Position numbers and translations under genes: made by a program. From the NCBI GenBank assembly GCA_946886255.1, contig CAMPIG010000051.1, positions 1 through 17,032 of the forward strand: a DNA stretch of 17,032 nt, read 5' to 3'. Positions 7,718-15,804 of this stretch are shown one piece after another; positions within the stretch are counted from its first letter, which is position 1, and the number at the start of each line of letters is the position of its first letter. The notes under the pieces were generated by a model. The model was given only the letters and a program-made list of their open reading frames with translations. It had not been told where the DNA came from and ran no database searches. The stretch is from an uncultured Cellvibrio sp. (GTDB lineage: Bacteria > Pseudomonadota > Gammaproteobacteria > Pseudomonadales > Cellvibrionaceae).

Positions 7718-7848
7718 AACCGGAAATCAGAGGTTGGGATAGCGCTGGCGTTCGTTATTGCGGGACTATTCCCTTCGGTGATAGATTGAAATTGGTATTG
7801 ACCGAATACCATTGCCGATATTTAGGCGCCGCAAGGCGCCTGTTTTTT
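7718..7848 (+). ncRNA. Candidate structured RNA (small RNA or attenuator leader) upstream of uxaA
   Basis: From the predicted start of the strong promoter to the end of an intrinsic terminator is about 131 nt. The stretch folds as consecutive stems: AACC/GGTT (7718-7735), GGGATAG/CTATTCCC with one bulge (7736-7773), TGGTATT/AATACCA (7793-7811) and the terminator hairpin (7824-7841). A C(UUCG)G motif lies at 7773-7778. No convincing protein is encoded. The uxaA start is 88 bp past the terminator, so this is either a free sugar-controlled small RNA or a leader whose terminator is overcome under some condition. It matches no RNA family I recognise. Confidence 0.5.
7824..7848 (+). terminator. Intrinsic terminator upstream of uxaA
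   Basis: AGGCGCC-GCAA-GGCGCCT forms a 7-bp GC-rich stem capped by a GNRA tetraloop, followed after one G by six T residues. It is a canonical rho-independent terminator on the plus strand. No plus-strand protein gene lies upstream to need it, which is the main evidence for a short RNA or an attenuator here. Confidence 0.88.
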
Positions 7849-7935
7849 CTCTACAGTCGGTAACACTTCTCCTATAACAAAAATCAATCTGGCGAATTTG
7901 TACAATCGACCGAAAACTCACCGTAGGTTGCAATC

Positions 7936-9456
7936 TTGAGCAGTATTATTCATTTACACGAACAGGATAATGTCGGTGTCAGTAAAGCCGCTTTACCTGC
8001 CGGAATTACCCTGATCGAACATAATTTCACCTTACGTGCTGACATCCCTGCGATGCACAAAGTGGCGTTGATGCCAATCGCCAAAGGCGAGGCTATTTTG
8101 AAATATGGCCAGGTGATTGGTTTTGCCAACGCCGACATTGCTCCCGGCGATCACGTCCATACCCATAACTGTGTGATGGGCGATCTCGAAAAAGATTATG
8201 GCTTTTGCCGCAATGCAGTGCCGACTGAATTTGTGCCCGTGGAGCAGCGCGCAACTTTCAGGGGTTACCGTCGTGCCAATGGCAAAGTCGGTACACGCAA
8301 TTACATCGGTATTCTCACCACCGTGAATTGCTCCGCGACCGTTGCCCGCGCCATCGCCCAGCATTTCACTTTTTCGGGTGAACTCAAACAATTTCCCAAT
8401 ATTGACGGTGTGGTGGCTTTCACCCACGAGACGGGCTGCGGCATGCGCTCGGAAGGTGAGGGTTATGAAACCTTGCGTCGTACGTTTGATGGCTACGCGC
8501 GTCATCCGAATTTCGGCGGCGTGATGATGGTAGGGCTTGGTTGTGAAACCATGCAGGTTCAGCGTGTTATGGAAGAAAGTGGCCTGGCGGATACCAAAAC
8601 TTTTTGCGCCTACACCATTCAGGAAGTAGGCGGTACGCGCATCGCTATCGAGAAAGGTATTGCAACCCTGCGGGAGATGCTGCCTTTAGTGAATGAAGCC
8701 AAACGCGAACCAGTGCCTGCCAGCGAGTTGACCTTGGCAGTTCAATGCGGTGGTTCGGATGCGTTTTCTGGCATTACTGCGAACCCGGCGCTGGGTATTG
8801 CTGGTGATATTCTTGTGCGCCACGGCGGCACGGTTATCTATTCTGAAACTCCGGAAATTTTCGGTGCCGAGCATTTATTGACCCAACGTGCGGCGACCCC
8901 TGAATTGGCAGAAAAATTATTAGAGCGTATTCGCTGGTGGGAAGATTACACCGAGCGCAACGGTTTTGAATTAAACAACAATCCTTCTCCCGGCAACAAG
9001 GTTGGTGGACTGACGACTATTTTGGAAAAATCTCTTGGCGCCCAAGCCAAGAGTGGTTCTACCCAAATGACCGGTGTTTATTTATACGCGGAAGAAGTCA
9101 AAGAAAAAGGGCTGGTGTTTATGGATAGCCCCGGCTTTGATCCGGTATCCGTCACTGGCCAGGTGGCTTCCGGTGCTAACGTAGTGTGCTTTACCACCGG
9201 GCGGGGTTCTGCTTTTGGTTTCAAGCCGGTTCCCAGTATCAAGTTGGCCAGCAATTCGCAATTGTTTGAGCGGATGAAAGAAGACGTGGATATCAACTGC
9301 GGCGGTGTTCTGGATGGTGAATATACCTTGCAGGAATGTGGAGAAAAAATCTTTGCCGAAGTGCTTGCTGTTGCATCCGGTGAGTCCACCAAAAGTGAAT
9401 TGTTGGGTTACGGGGATAATGAATTTAATCCGTGGAAAATTGGTGCCGTTGTATAA
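7936..9456 (+). CDS. uxaA: Altronate dehydratase
   Basis: A full-length cytoplasmic UxaA of 506 residues (the E. coli enzyme has about 495). It dehydrates D-altronate to 2-keto-3-deoxygluconate in the isomerase route of galacturonate breakdown. An N-terminal SAF-like domain (about 15-90, with HVHTHNC) is joined to the large catalytic domain. The family blocks GKVGTRNY, FTHETGCGM, GLGCETMQ, CGGSDAFSG, MDSPGFDPVSVTGQ and DINCGGVLDG are all seen; the conserved cysteines and histidines fit an iron-dependent dehydratase. The only start is TTG at 7936, because an in-frame TAG lies at 7924 and the next ATG would remove part of the SAF domain. The ribosome binding site (TAGG) is weak, so translation may be inefficient or controlled. 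A terminator 88 bp upstream suggests leader control. UxaC and UxaB are not nearby in the window. Confidence 0.96.
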   Translation: MSSIIHLHEQDNVGVSKAALPAGITLIEHNFTLRADIPAMHKVALMPIAKGEAILKYGQVIGFANADIAPGDHVHTHNCVMGDLEKDYGFCRNAVPTEFVPVEQRATFRGYRRANGKVGTRNYIGILTTVNCSATVARAIAQHFTFSGELKQFPNIDGVVAFTHETGCGMRSEGEGYETLRRTFDGYARHPNFGGVMMVGLGCETMQVQRVMEESGLADTKTFCAYTIQEVGGTRIAIEKGIATLREMLPLVNEAKREPVPASELTLAVQCGGSDAFSGITANPALGIAGDILVRHGGTVIYSETPEIFGAEHLLTQRAATPELAEKLLERIRWWEDYTERNGFELNNNPSPGNKVGGLTTILEKSLGAQAKSGSTQMTGVYLYAEEVKEKGLVFMDSPGFDPVSVTGQVASGANVVCFTTGRGSAFGFKPVPSIKLASNSQLFERMKEDVDINCGGVLDGEYTLQECGEKIFAEVLAVASGESTKSELLGYGDNEFNPWKIGAVV

Positions 9457-9853
9457 ATAACATATACAGATGAAGTCACGCGTCTCAACCACGTCGTGAT
9501 TTCATCGTACAGTTTTATAAAGAAATATCTCCGGTTGTTGCGCAATGCTTTGGTGCATCAACAAAACAAAAGCCGCTGGAGATTGCGCTTAGGTGTTTTG
9601 CATCCACCTAAGCGGATTTAAACGCCGCACCGACGGTGAGAGAGAAGAGTCAGACCTTGATGTCTGACCATCATGAAAAGCACAGATTGAGAAGTCAGCG
9701 AAGCTATTCTTGCTTATAGTGAATTGTTCTGAGCTGGCCCGATTTAAGTGCCATTATTATAAAGGCGTGATTGCTGCAAAAACTTCTTGCGATTTAATGG
9801 TCGCGGGAGGTATTTGTTTGCACTCAAAAGACCTACTTAGAGGGAAGTGTCCT
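9457..9853 (+). other. Hairpin-rich gap and probable 5' leader of the pnt operon
   Basis: This 397-bp stretch has no supported gene. After the uxaA terminator come several inverted repeats in a row. ATCTCC/GGAGAT (9527-9532 and 9578-9583) encloses an arm TTGTTG/CAACAA with ATGC/GCAT (9535-9564). Then come CGCTTAGGTG/CACCTAAGCG (9586-9614, perfect 10-bp stem), CACCG-A-CGGTG (9628-9638) and GTCAGAC/GTCTGAC (9649-9668, perfect 7-bp stem). They are spaced like a folded RNA. No clear sigma-70 promoter was found. The frame upstream of pntAA is open for 48 codons before its ATG, but I do not think it is coding. Confidence 0.5.
9469..9506 (+). terminator. Terminator hairpin after uxaA
   Basis: GATGAAGTCACG (9469-9480) pairs with CGTGATTTCATC (9495-9506) in a 12-bp stem with one G-U pair and a 14-base loop, 12 bp past the uxaA stop. 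The T tract that follows (AGTTTTAT, from 9511) is short and a few bases away, so termination may be partial. Confidence 0.6.
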
Positions 9854-11011
9854 ATGAAGATCTCCATACCCAGGGAGCGTCGTGCCCACGAGCGTCGTGT
9901 GGCCGCAACACCAGAGACGGTGAAAAAATTTGTTGCCTTAGGTATTGATGTAGCTGTAGAAACAGGTGCCGGTGAAGCAAGCCGGATTACTGATGCGGCT
10001 TATGAAGCCGCCGGTGCAAAAATAATTGGTGATCTCGCGCAGTTATTGGCGGATGCCGATATTGTCCTGAAAGTCCAACGTCCCATTTTGGCGGGCGAGG
10101 GCGGTCCCGATGAGTTGGCGCTGATGAAACGCGGCGCGCTGCTCATCGCTATTTTATCCCCTTATGCTGACCCTAACGCTATCCAGCAATATGCCACCGC
10201 CGGTGTAACGGCAATGGCGCTGGAATTTGTGCCGCGTATTACTCGCGCGCAAAGTATGGACGTGCTCAGCTCCCAGAGTAACCTGGCCGGTTATCGTGCG
10301 GTGTTGGAAGCGGTAAATGTTTACGATCGTGCAATGCCGATGATGATGACGGCGGCGGGTACGATTGCACCGGCGCGCGTGATGGTGTTGGGTGCGGGTG
10401 TTGCCGGTTTGCAAGCTATTGCGACGGCCAAGCGGCTCGGTGCGATTGTCAGTGCAACCGATGTGCGTGCCGCATCAAAGGAGCAGGTGGAAAGCCTAGG
10501 TGGCAAATTTGTCATGGTGGAAAGTGACGAAGTGGCCAATGCAGAAACCGCTGGTGGTTACGCCAAGGAAATGAGTGACGACTACAAGCGCCGCCAGGCG
10601 GAATTGGTAGCAGAAACCCTGAAGAAGCAGGACATCGCGATTTGTACCGCGCTGATTCCTGGCCGCAAAGCGCCTACTTTGATCAACGACGAAATGGTGC
10701 ACAGCATGCGCCCCGGGTCGGTGATTGTGGATCTGGCGGCAGAGCAGGGTGGCAATTGTACGTTGACCAAGCCCGGTGAAGTGGTTGAAATAAATGGTGT
10801 GACCATCATTGGTTTGTTCAACATTCCCAGCCGTTTATCTGCCGATGCCAGTGCACTCTATGCCAAGAACCTGCTGAATTTCCTCACGCCGCTGGTGAAC
10901 GCCGAAGAGAAAGCGCTCAACATCAATTGGCAAGATGAAATTGTTGCAGCGGCGACCTTGACGCGTGACGGTCAGGTGGTTCATCCCAACTTTCAGCCGG
11001 CAAATGCCTAG
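9854..11011 (+). CDS. pntAA: NAD(P)+ transhydrogenase, alpha-1 subunit (NAD(H)-binding domain I)
   Basis: A 385-residue soluble subunit of the three-gene form of the proton-translocating transhydrogenase, as in Rhodospirillum. It binds NAD(H) and exchanges hydride with NADP(H) on PntB. The start MKISIPRERRAHERRVAATP is the usual N-terminus of domain I. The loop RAQSMDVLSSQSN and a Rossmann motif G-A-G-V-A-G (from G180) followed by a TDVR dinucleotide-binding strand are seen. The ATG at 9854 is preceded by GAGGGAAG. In-frame codons further upstream are not typical of the family. It is the first gene of pntAA-pntAB-pntB, with an 8-bp gap to the next. A long structured leader precedes it. Confidence 0.96.
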   Translation: MKISIPRERRAHERRVAATPETVKKFVALGIDVAVETGAGEASRITDAAYEAAGAKIIGDLAQLLADADIVLKVQRPILAGEGGPDELALMKRGALLIAILSPYADPNAIQQYATAGVTAMALEFVPRITRAQSMDVLSSQSNLAGYRAVLEAVNVYDRAMPMMMTAAGTIAPARVMVLGAGVAGLQAIATAKRLGAIVSATDVRAASKEQVESLGGKFVMVESDEVANAETAGGYAKEMSDDYKRRQAELVAETLKKQDIAICTALIPGRKAPTLINDEMVHSMRPGSVIVDLAAEQGGNCTLTKPGEVVEINGVTIIGLFNIPSRLSADASALYAKNLLNFLTPLVNAEEKALNINWQDEIVAAATLTRDGQVVHPNFQPANA

Positions 11012-11019
11012 GGGGATTT

Positions 11020-11304
11020 ATGGAAGCGAATTTCATTTCTCAATTATCGATATTTGTGTTGGCTATTTTTGTCGGTTACTACGTGGTGTGGAGTGTTACA
11101 CCGGCGCTGCATACGCCTTTGATGGCGGTCACGAATGCGATCTCCAGTGTGATTATTGTCGGAGCTTTGATTGCTGTCGGGCCAGCAGAGATGAGTCTGT
11201 CCAAAGTCCTTGGCTTTGGTGCAATGGTGTTAGCTGCAATTAATATTTTTGGCGGCTTTACCGTGACGCATCGCATGCTTGCCATGTACAAAAAGAAAAA
11301 ATAA
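11020..11304 (+). CDS. pntAB: NAD(P)+ transhydrogenase, alpha-2 subunit (membrane)
   Basis: A small membrane subunit of 94 residues that carries the first part of membrane domain II. Three or four hydrophobic segments are visible, including FVLAIFVGYYVVW near the N-terminus and IFGGFTVTHRML near the end; the tail is lysine-rich. In E. coli this segment is fused to the end of PntA; here it is a separate gene, as in many alphaproteobacteria and Cellvibrio relatives. A strong AGGGGGA site sits just before the ATG and overlaps the end of pntAA. It forms the proton channel together with PntB. Confidence 0.95.
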   Translation: MEANFISQLSIFVLAIFVGYYVVWSVTPALHTPLMAVTNAISSVIIVGALIAVGPAEMSLSKVLGFGAMVLAAINIFGGFTVTHRMLAMYKKKK

Positions 11305-11331
11305 ATCCGCACATCATCATTGGGGAACATC

Positions 11332-12738
11332 ATGACAGAATTACATGCAAACCTTACCTCGCTCGCCTATCTGGTAGCGGCGGTGTTGTTCATCATGGCG
11401 CTGCGCGGATTGTCTTCACCGGAGTCTTCCCGCGCTGGAAATTTTTACGGAATGATCGGGATGTTCATTGCTGTTGTAACAACAGTATTGAGCCCCGCTG
11501 TGGAATCGTATGGCTGGATTGTGATCGCCTTGGCGATTGGTGCGGTGATTGGTGTAATTACCGCGCGCCGCATTGCCATGACCGCGATGCCGCAATTGGT
11601 CGCGGCGTTTCATAGTCTTGTCGGTATGGCTGCGGTGCTGGTAGCCGGTGCGGCATTCAGTAACCCGGCGGCATTCGGGTTGTTGGATTCTGCCGGTGAA
11701 ATCTTTATTGCCAGCCGTATCGAAATGGGCTTGGGTGTGGTCATTGGTGCGATCACGTTTTCGGGCTCCGTTATCGCGTTTACCAAATTGCAAGGTTTGG
11801 TATCCGGTGCGCCGGTCTCTTTCGGTGGGCAGCATGTATTGAATGCCCTGATTGGATTGGTGATCCTGGGGCTGATTGTTTATTTCTGCTTTGAACAAGC
11901 GCCCTGGGTGTTCTGGAGTATGACCGCGCTGGCCTTTGTGATTGGTGTGTTGCTGATCATTCCTATCGGTGGTGCAGACATGCCGGTGGTGGTTTCCATG
12001 CTTAACTCCTACTCCGGTTGGGCGGCGGCTGGTATCGGTTTTACCTTACATAATGATGCGCTGATTGTTACTGGTGCACTAGTCGGCTCTTCGGGTGCAA
12101 TTCTGTCTTACATCATGTGTAAGGGTATGAATCGTTCCTTCTTCAATGTTATCCTCGGCGGCTTTGGTGGCGATACGGCTGGTGCCGGTGCGAGCGGTGG
12201 TGTTGATGATCGTCCGGTAAAACAAGGCAGCGCTGAAGATGCGGCTTTTATTATGAAGAATGCCGGTTCCGTCATTATCGTACCCGGTTATGGCATGGCA
12301 GTAGCACAGGCACAACACGCGTTGCGCGAGATGTGCGATGAACTGAAAAAAGCCGGTGTCAAAATCAGTTACGCGATTCACCCGGTTGCCGGCCGTATGC
12401 CGGGCCATATGAATGTGTTATTGGCAGAAGCGAATGTGCCTTACGATGAAGTGTTTGAGCTGGAAGACATCAATAATGAATTCCAGACTGCCGATGTGGC
12501 GTTTGTGATTGGTGCCAACGACGTTACCAATCCGGCTGCCAAGAGTGATCCGGCCAGCCCCATCTTCGGTATGCCGATCCTCGATGTGGAAAAAGCGCGC
12601 ACTGTACTCTTTGTTAAACGCAGTATGGCGTCCGGTTATGCCGGTGTGCAGAATGAGTTGTTCTACAAGGATAACACCATGATGCTGTTCGGCGATGCGA
12701 AAAAAATGGTGGAGACTATCGTCAGAAACCTGGATTGA
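11332..12738 (+). CDS. pntB: NAD(P)+ transhydrogenase, beta subunit
   Basis: A 468-residue integral membrane protein. The N-terminal ~270 residues hold about nine membrane helices of domain II, including GGQHVLNALIG, whose histidine corresponds to the proton-channel His of the E. coli beta subunit. The C-terminal ~180 residues are the NADP(H)-binding domain III, with VPGYGMAVAQAQ (around 319), HPVAGRMPGHMNVLLAEANV, GANDVTNPAA (around 394) and KRSMASGYAGVQN. The complex uses the proton gradient to make NADPH from NADH. I use the ATG at 11332 because GGGGAA precedes it at proper spacing; a TTG four codons upstream is less likely. It is the last gene of the operon and is followed 20 bp later by a strong terminator. 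Confidence 0.97.
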   Translation: MTELHANLTSLAYLVAAVLFIMALRGLSSPESSRAGNFYGMIGMFIAVVTTVLSPAVESYGWIVIALAIGAVIGVITARRIAMTAMPQLVAAFHSLVGMAAVLVAGAAFSNPAAFGLLDSAGEIFIASRIEMGLGVVIGAITFSGSVIAFTKLQGLVSGAPVSFGGQHVLNALIGLVILGLIVYFCFEQAPWVFWSMTALAFVIGVLLIIPIGGADMPVVVSMLNSYSGWAAAGIGFTLHNDALIVTGALVGSSGAILSYIMCKGMNRSFFNVILGGFGGDTAGAGASGGVDDRPVKQGSAEDAAFIMKNAGSVIIVPGYGMAVAQAQHALREMCDELKKAGVKISYAIHPVAGRMPGHMNVLLAEANVPYDEVFELEDINNEFQTADVAFVIGANDVTNPAAKSDPASPIFGMPILDVEKARTVLFVKRSMASGYAGVQNELFYKDNTMMLFGDAKKMVETIVRNLD

Positions 12739-12758
12739 TTTTTTTGTATGCCTCCTAC

Positions 12759-12788
12759 AAGTGCCTCTTTATAAGAGGCACTTTTGTT
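12759..12788 (+). terminator. Intrinsic terminator of the pnt operon
   Basis: AAGTGCCTCTT and AAGAGGCACTT form a perfect 11-bp stem with a 3-base loop (12759-12783), followed by TTGTT. It cleanly separates pntB from the TRAP operon. The A run on the other side of the stem is short, so it should act mainly on the plus strand. Confidence 0.85.
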
Positions 12789-12937
12789 ATCTGGATAATA
12801 TCGACACGGACGTTCCATAACTAGAACAGCTGTGAGAACCGTATTCTCTCGGGTAAAACAACACAAAAATATTATAAACGACCAAGTGCTTTGCGCGCTA
12901 TGAGTCAAAAAAAGCAGTCAACACGAGAAAAACGATT

Positions 12938-13948
12938 ATGGAAACTTTGTATCAACATCAACCAAAAAAACGTTTGTTGCGAACCATAGGTATTGTTTGT
13001 CTAACCGGTTTGCTAATGAGTTGCGGCGTGAAAGATAACGTCAAAATTCTCAAACTGGGCCATAACCTCGATCAAACTACCTCTGTACACAAAGCTATGG
13101 TGTTTATGGGTGAACGCCTGCACGAATTGTCCGGCGGTACCATGCGTGTCGATGTGTATCCCAGTGGGCAACTCGGCTCAGAACGTGAATTAATTGAGCT
13201 ACTGCAAGTAGGCAGTCTTGCCATGACTAAAGTCTCTGCCAGCCCTATGGAAGGTTTTGTGCCGGAGATGCGCATCTTCAGTATTCCTTATGTATTTCGC
13301 GATGAAGAACATCTCTGGCGCTTTCTGGAAAGTGATGTCGGTAAAGGTATGCTCGCGAAAGGGGAAGACAAACGTTTGCGCGGTATCGGTTATTACGATG
13401 CAGGCAGTCGCAGTTTTTACAGTCAATGCGGTACAGGCAAACCGATTCGCACACCATCAGATCTTTCAGGTTTAAAAGTTCGTGTACAAGAAAGCCAAAC
13501 CTCTGTGCGCATGATTCAGGCGCTGGGTGGTTCTGCAACGCCTATCTCGTGGGGTGAGCTTTACACCGCATTGCAACAAGGTGTAGTGGATGCGGCGGAA
13601 AATAACCCGCCAAGTTTTTATCTCTCTAAACATTTTGAAGTGTGCAAGCTGTTTACGATTGATGAGCACACCTCTGTACCGGATGTGATGTTGATCAGCA
13701 GTTATGTCTGGAGCACCCTTAATGAACAGCAACAGGCTTGGTTGCAACAGGCGATGGATGAATCAGTTGATTTTCAGCGCGAACTCTGGGCACGGGATAC
13801 GCAGGAAGCCTTGACCGCGGTCCAGGCTGCCGGTGTCGAAGTAGTTTATCCAGATAAAAACTTGTTCAAGGAACAGGTTAAAAGCATGCACGAGTCCTAT
13901 CGTGGCGAACCTATCTATGACTTGATGCAACGCATCAGCGACATGTAA
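12938..13948 (+). CDS. TRAP transporter substrate-binding lipoprotein (DctP family)
   Basis: A 336-residue periplasmic binding protein that feeds an organic acid to the DctQM permease. A signal peptide ends in lipobox L-M-S-C (C29), so it is membrane-anchored, less common than the free periplasmic form. DctP features are MRVDVYPSGQLGSERELIELLQ, the conserved arginine that binds the substrate carboxylate (GLKVRVQES, R182) and an asparagine pair after DAAE (N222, N223). The fold runs to residue about 325. TRAP systems take up uronates in several pectin-degrading bacteria, and position beside uxaA and kdgK suggests galacturonate, glucuronate or an unsaturated uronate. The exact ligand cannot be read here. 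A weak GAGAA lies before the ATG. It begins the dctPQM-VOC operon. Confidence 0.94.
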   Translation: METLYQHQPKKRLLRTIGIVCLTGLLMSCGVKDNVKILKLGHNLDQTTSVHKAMVFMGERLHELSGGTMRVDVYPSGQLGSERELIELLQVGSLAMTKVSASPMEGFVPEMRIFSIPYVFRDEEHLWRFLESDVGKGMLAKGEDKRLRGIGYYDAGSRSFYSQCGTGKPIRTPSDLSGLKVRVQESQTSVRMIQALGGSATPISWGELYTALQQGVVDAAENNPPSFYLSKHFEVCKLFTIDEHTSVPDVMLISSYVWSTLNEQQQAWLQQAMDESVDFQRELWARDTQEALTAVQAAGVEVVYPDKNLFKEQVKSMHESYRGEPIYDLMQRISDM

Positions 13949-13966
13949 GACACTGAGGACTTCACG

Positions 13967-14476
13967 ATGCAAAGCGTATTAAAAAAACTGGATAGTTTGT
14001 TGGCCTTTATCCTGATGGTGTTGATGGCCACTATCGTTATTGATGTGACCTGGCAGGTGCTCTCACGTTTTATTGTTGGTAATCCCAGTTCGATCACCGA
14101 AGAGATCGCACGTTTTCTGTTGATCTGGATCGGACTTTTGGGGGCTGCCTATGCCTTTCGTATGCACTCGCACCTGGGGCTCGATTTATTTACGGCAAAG
14201 ATGGAACCCTCTCGCAGACATGCAGCGGAAATCTTTTCGCAAATCATGAGTTTCCTCTTTTCCGCCTGGGTAATGGTTTACGGCGGCATCAGTCTGGTGA
14301 AATTGCAATTTGATCTCGGTCAAACCTCGGCGGCGCTGGAGGTCAACATGGGTTATGTGTACAGCGTGATTCCGATTGCCGGGGTGCTTATTTGTATTTA
14401 TGCCCTCGACAATATGCTCAGCGCAAAGGTCCGTGTAGGCGCCAGCGCCGACGCCGGCCAAAACCCTATTGATTAA
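13967..14476 (+). CDS. TRAP transporter small permease (DctQ family)
   Basis: A 169-residue membrane protein with four predicted helices. The first (about 9-35) ends in TWQVLSRF and is followed by the family hallmark SSITEEIARFLLIWIGLLGA. DctQ couples the binding protein to the large permease. A good site (TGAGGA) lies upstream of the ATG, and the gap to the binding-protein gene is 18 bp, so translation is likely coupled. Confidence 0.94.
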   Translation: MQSVLKKLDSLLAFILMVLMATIVIDVTWQVLSRFIVGNPSSITEEIARFLLIWIGLLGAAYAFRMHSHLGLDLFTAKMEPSRRHAAEIFSQIMSFLFSAWVMVYGGISLVKLQFDLGQTSAALEVNMGYVYSVIPIAGVLICIYALDNMLSAKVRVGASADAGQNPID

Positions 14477-14505
14477 TAACCAGAAGAATAACGAGGCGAG
14501 AGATC

Positions 14506-15804
14506 ATGGAAATTTCAATTTTAGTGTTATTGCTCAGCTTTGCCATTCTATTGGCAATGAACGTTCCTATTTCTATCAGCATTGGTATTGCGACCTTGCT
14601 GACGATGTTGTTCACCATCGACGCCGGGCCGGCAGTTGTGACTATCGCGCAACGCATGGCGAGTGGTATCAACAGTTTTGCGTTGCTGGCTATTCCGTTC
14701 TTTATTTTATCGGGCATCCTGATGGGGCGCGGCGGTATTGCGCATCGCCTGATTGAATTTGCTAAAGTGATGTTTGGCATGTTGCCCGGCGGTTTGGCGT
14801 TCGTGAATATCATCAGCTGTACGTTGTTCGGTGCTATCTCCGGTTCGGCGGTAGCTGCGACTTCGGCCATCGGTGGTTTCATGGTGCCGGTGATGGAGAA
14901 AGAGGGTTACGATCGTGCGTTCAGTGGCGCTGTGACCGTGACTGCATCGACCACCGGTTTGTTGATTCCGCCGAGTAATATTCTCATTGTGTATTCCTTG
15001 GCCAGTGGCGGTGTTTCTATCGCGGCCTTGTTTATTGCCGGTTATTTGCCGGGCATTTTGTTGATGCTGGGCTTGATGGCAGTTTGCGGTTTTTATGCCA
15101 AGGCCAAAGGCTATCCGGTGGGTGAGCGCGTTGGTCTGCGTGCTGCGGTCAAGAAAACCCTGGATGCTATTCCAAGCCTGTTACTTATTGTGATTGTGAT
15201 CGGCGGCATTATTGGTGGTTATGTTACTGCGACCGAGGCCAGCGTAATTGCGGTACTTTATTCGCTGTTATTGGCGGTCGTTTTTTATCGCGAAGTCAGT
15301 GTTAAAGAAATACCGGAAATTCTGGTGAAATCAGTGGAGACAACAGCCATTGTAATGCTGTTGATTGGTACGTCTTCGGCGATGTCCTGGATTCTGTCCT
15401 ACGAAAATATTCCGCAAAGTATCAGCGATGGTTTGATTGCGTTGAGTGATAACCCGATCATTATCCTGCTGATCATCAACGTGATCTTATTGATTGTCGG
15501 CATCTTTATGGATATGACGCCGGCGGTATTGATCTTCACGCCCATCTTCCTGCCGGTGGTCACCGAATTGGGTATGTCGCCATTGCACTTCGGGATCATG
15601 ATGGTGTTGAACCTGTGCATCGGTTTGTGTACACCGCCGGTAGGCAGCGTGTTATTTGTGGGGTGTGGTATTGCCAAAACAACGATTGCGCAGATGGTGC
15701 GTCCATTGTTGCCGATGTATTTCGCGATGTTCGTGGTGTTGTTGCTGGTGACTTATGTCCCTGCCATCAGTGAATGGCTGCCGCGTATGTTTGGTTTGTA
15801 TTGA
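14506..15804 (+). CDS. TRAP transporter large permease (DctM family)
   Basis: A 432-residue inner-membrane protein of about 12 helices, the sodium-driven translocation subunit of the TRAP system. Family features are MNVPISISIGIATLL near the N-terminus, the AIPFFILSGILMGRGGI segment, FGAISGSAVAATSAIGG, TGLLIPPSN and the late segment GLCTPPVG. Length and motifs are complete. It follows the small permease by 29 bp with an AGGCGAGAG site before the ATG. Together the three genes should import a sugar acid into the cytoplasm for UxaC, UxaB, UxaA and KdgK. Confidence 0.95.
   Translation: MEISILVLLLSFAILLAMNVPISISIGIATLLTMLFTIDAGPAVVTIAQRMASGINSFALLAIPFFILSGILMGRGGIAHRLIEFAKVMFGMLPGGLAFVNIISCTLFGAISGSAVAATSAIGGFMVPVMEKEGYDRAFSGAVTVTASTTGLLIPPSNILIVYSLASGGVSIAALFIAGYLPGILLMLGLMAVCGFYAKAKGYPVGERVGLRAAVKKTLDAIPSLLLIVIVIGGIIGGYVTATEASVIAVLYSLLLAVVFYREVSVKEIPEILVKSVETTAIVMLLIGTSSAMSWILSYENIPQSISDGLIALSDNPIIILLIINVILLIVGIFMDMTPAVLIFTPIFLPVVTELGMSPLHFGIMMVLNLCIGLCTPPVGSVLFVGCGIAKTTIAQMVRPLLPMYFAMFVVLLLVTYVPAISEWLPRMFGLY

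Larger units (their letters stand above)
7165..7935. other. Divergent control region between GH28 and uxaA
   Basis: This 771-bp stretch has no clearly identified gene. The left part (7165-7480) is the leader of the minus-strand GH28 gene and holds a doubtful 52-codon ORF and a weak promoter. The middle (7490-7620) is AT-rich and holds two LacI-type palindromes. The right part (7680-7850) holds a strong plus-strand promoter with an operator, a run of hairpins and an intrinsic terminator. The last 87 bp before uxaA hold a TTGTACAA palindrome (7898-7905) but no clear promoter or strong ribosome binding site. Confidence 0.8.

Noticed and set aside
7793..7811. ExuR/UxuR operator (TTGGTATACCAA type) upstream of uxaA
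   Set aside because: TGGTATT and AATACCA do match the half-sites, but a 5-base insert separates them and they lie well downstream of the predicted transcription start. They fit an RNA hairpin in the leader better, though a DNA site is not excluded.
9586..9668. tRNA gene in the pnt leader
   Set aside because: Stems are present, but there is no T-loop (GTTCGA-type) motif, no acceptor stem pairing and no CCA-like end.
9710..9853. Longer N-terminus for PntAA
   Set aside because: The frame is open 48 codons upstream, but MKISIPRERR at 9854 is the normal family start and has a good binding site. The extension has an unrelated, cysteine-rich composition.
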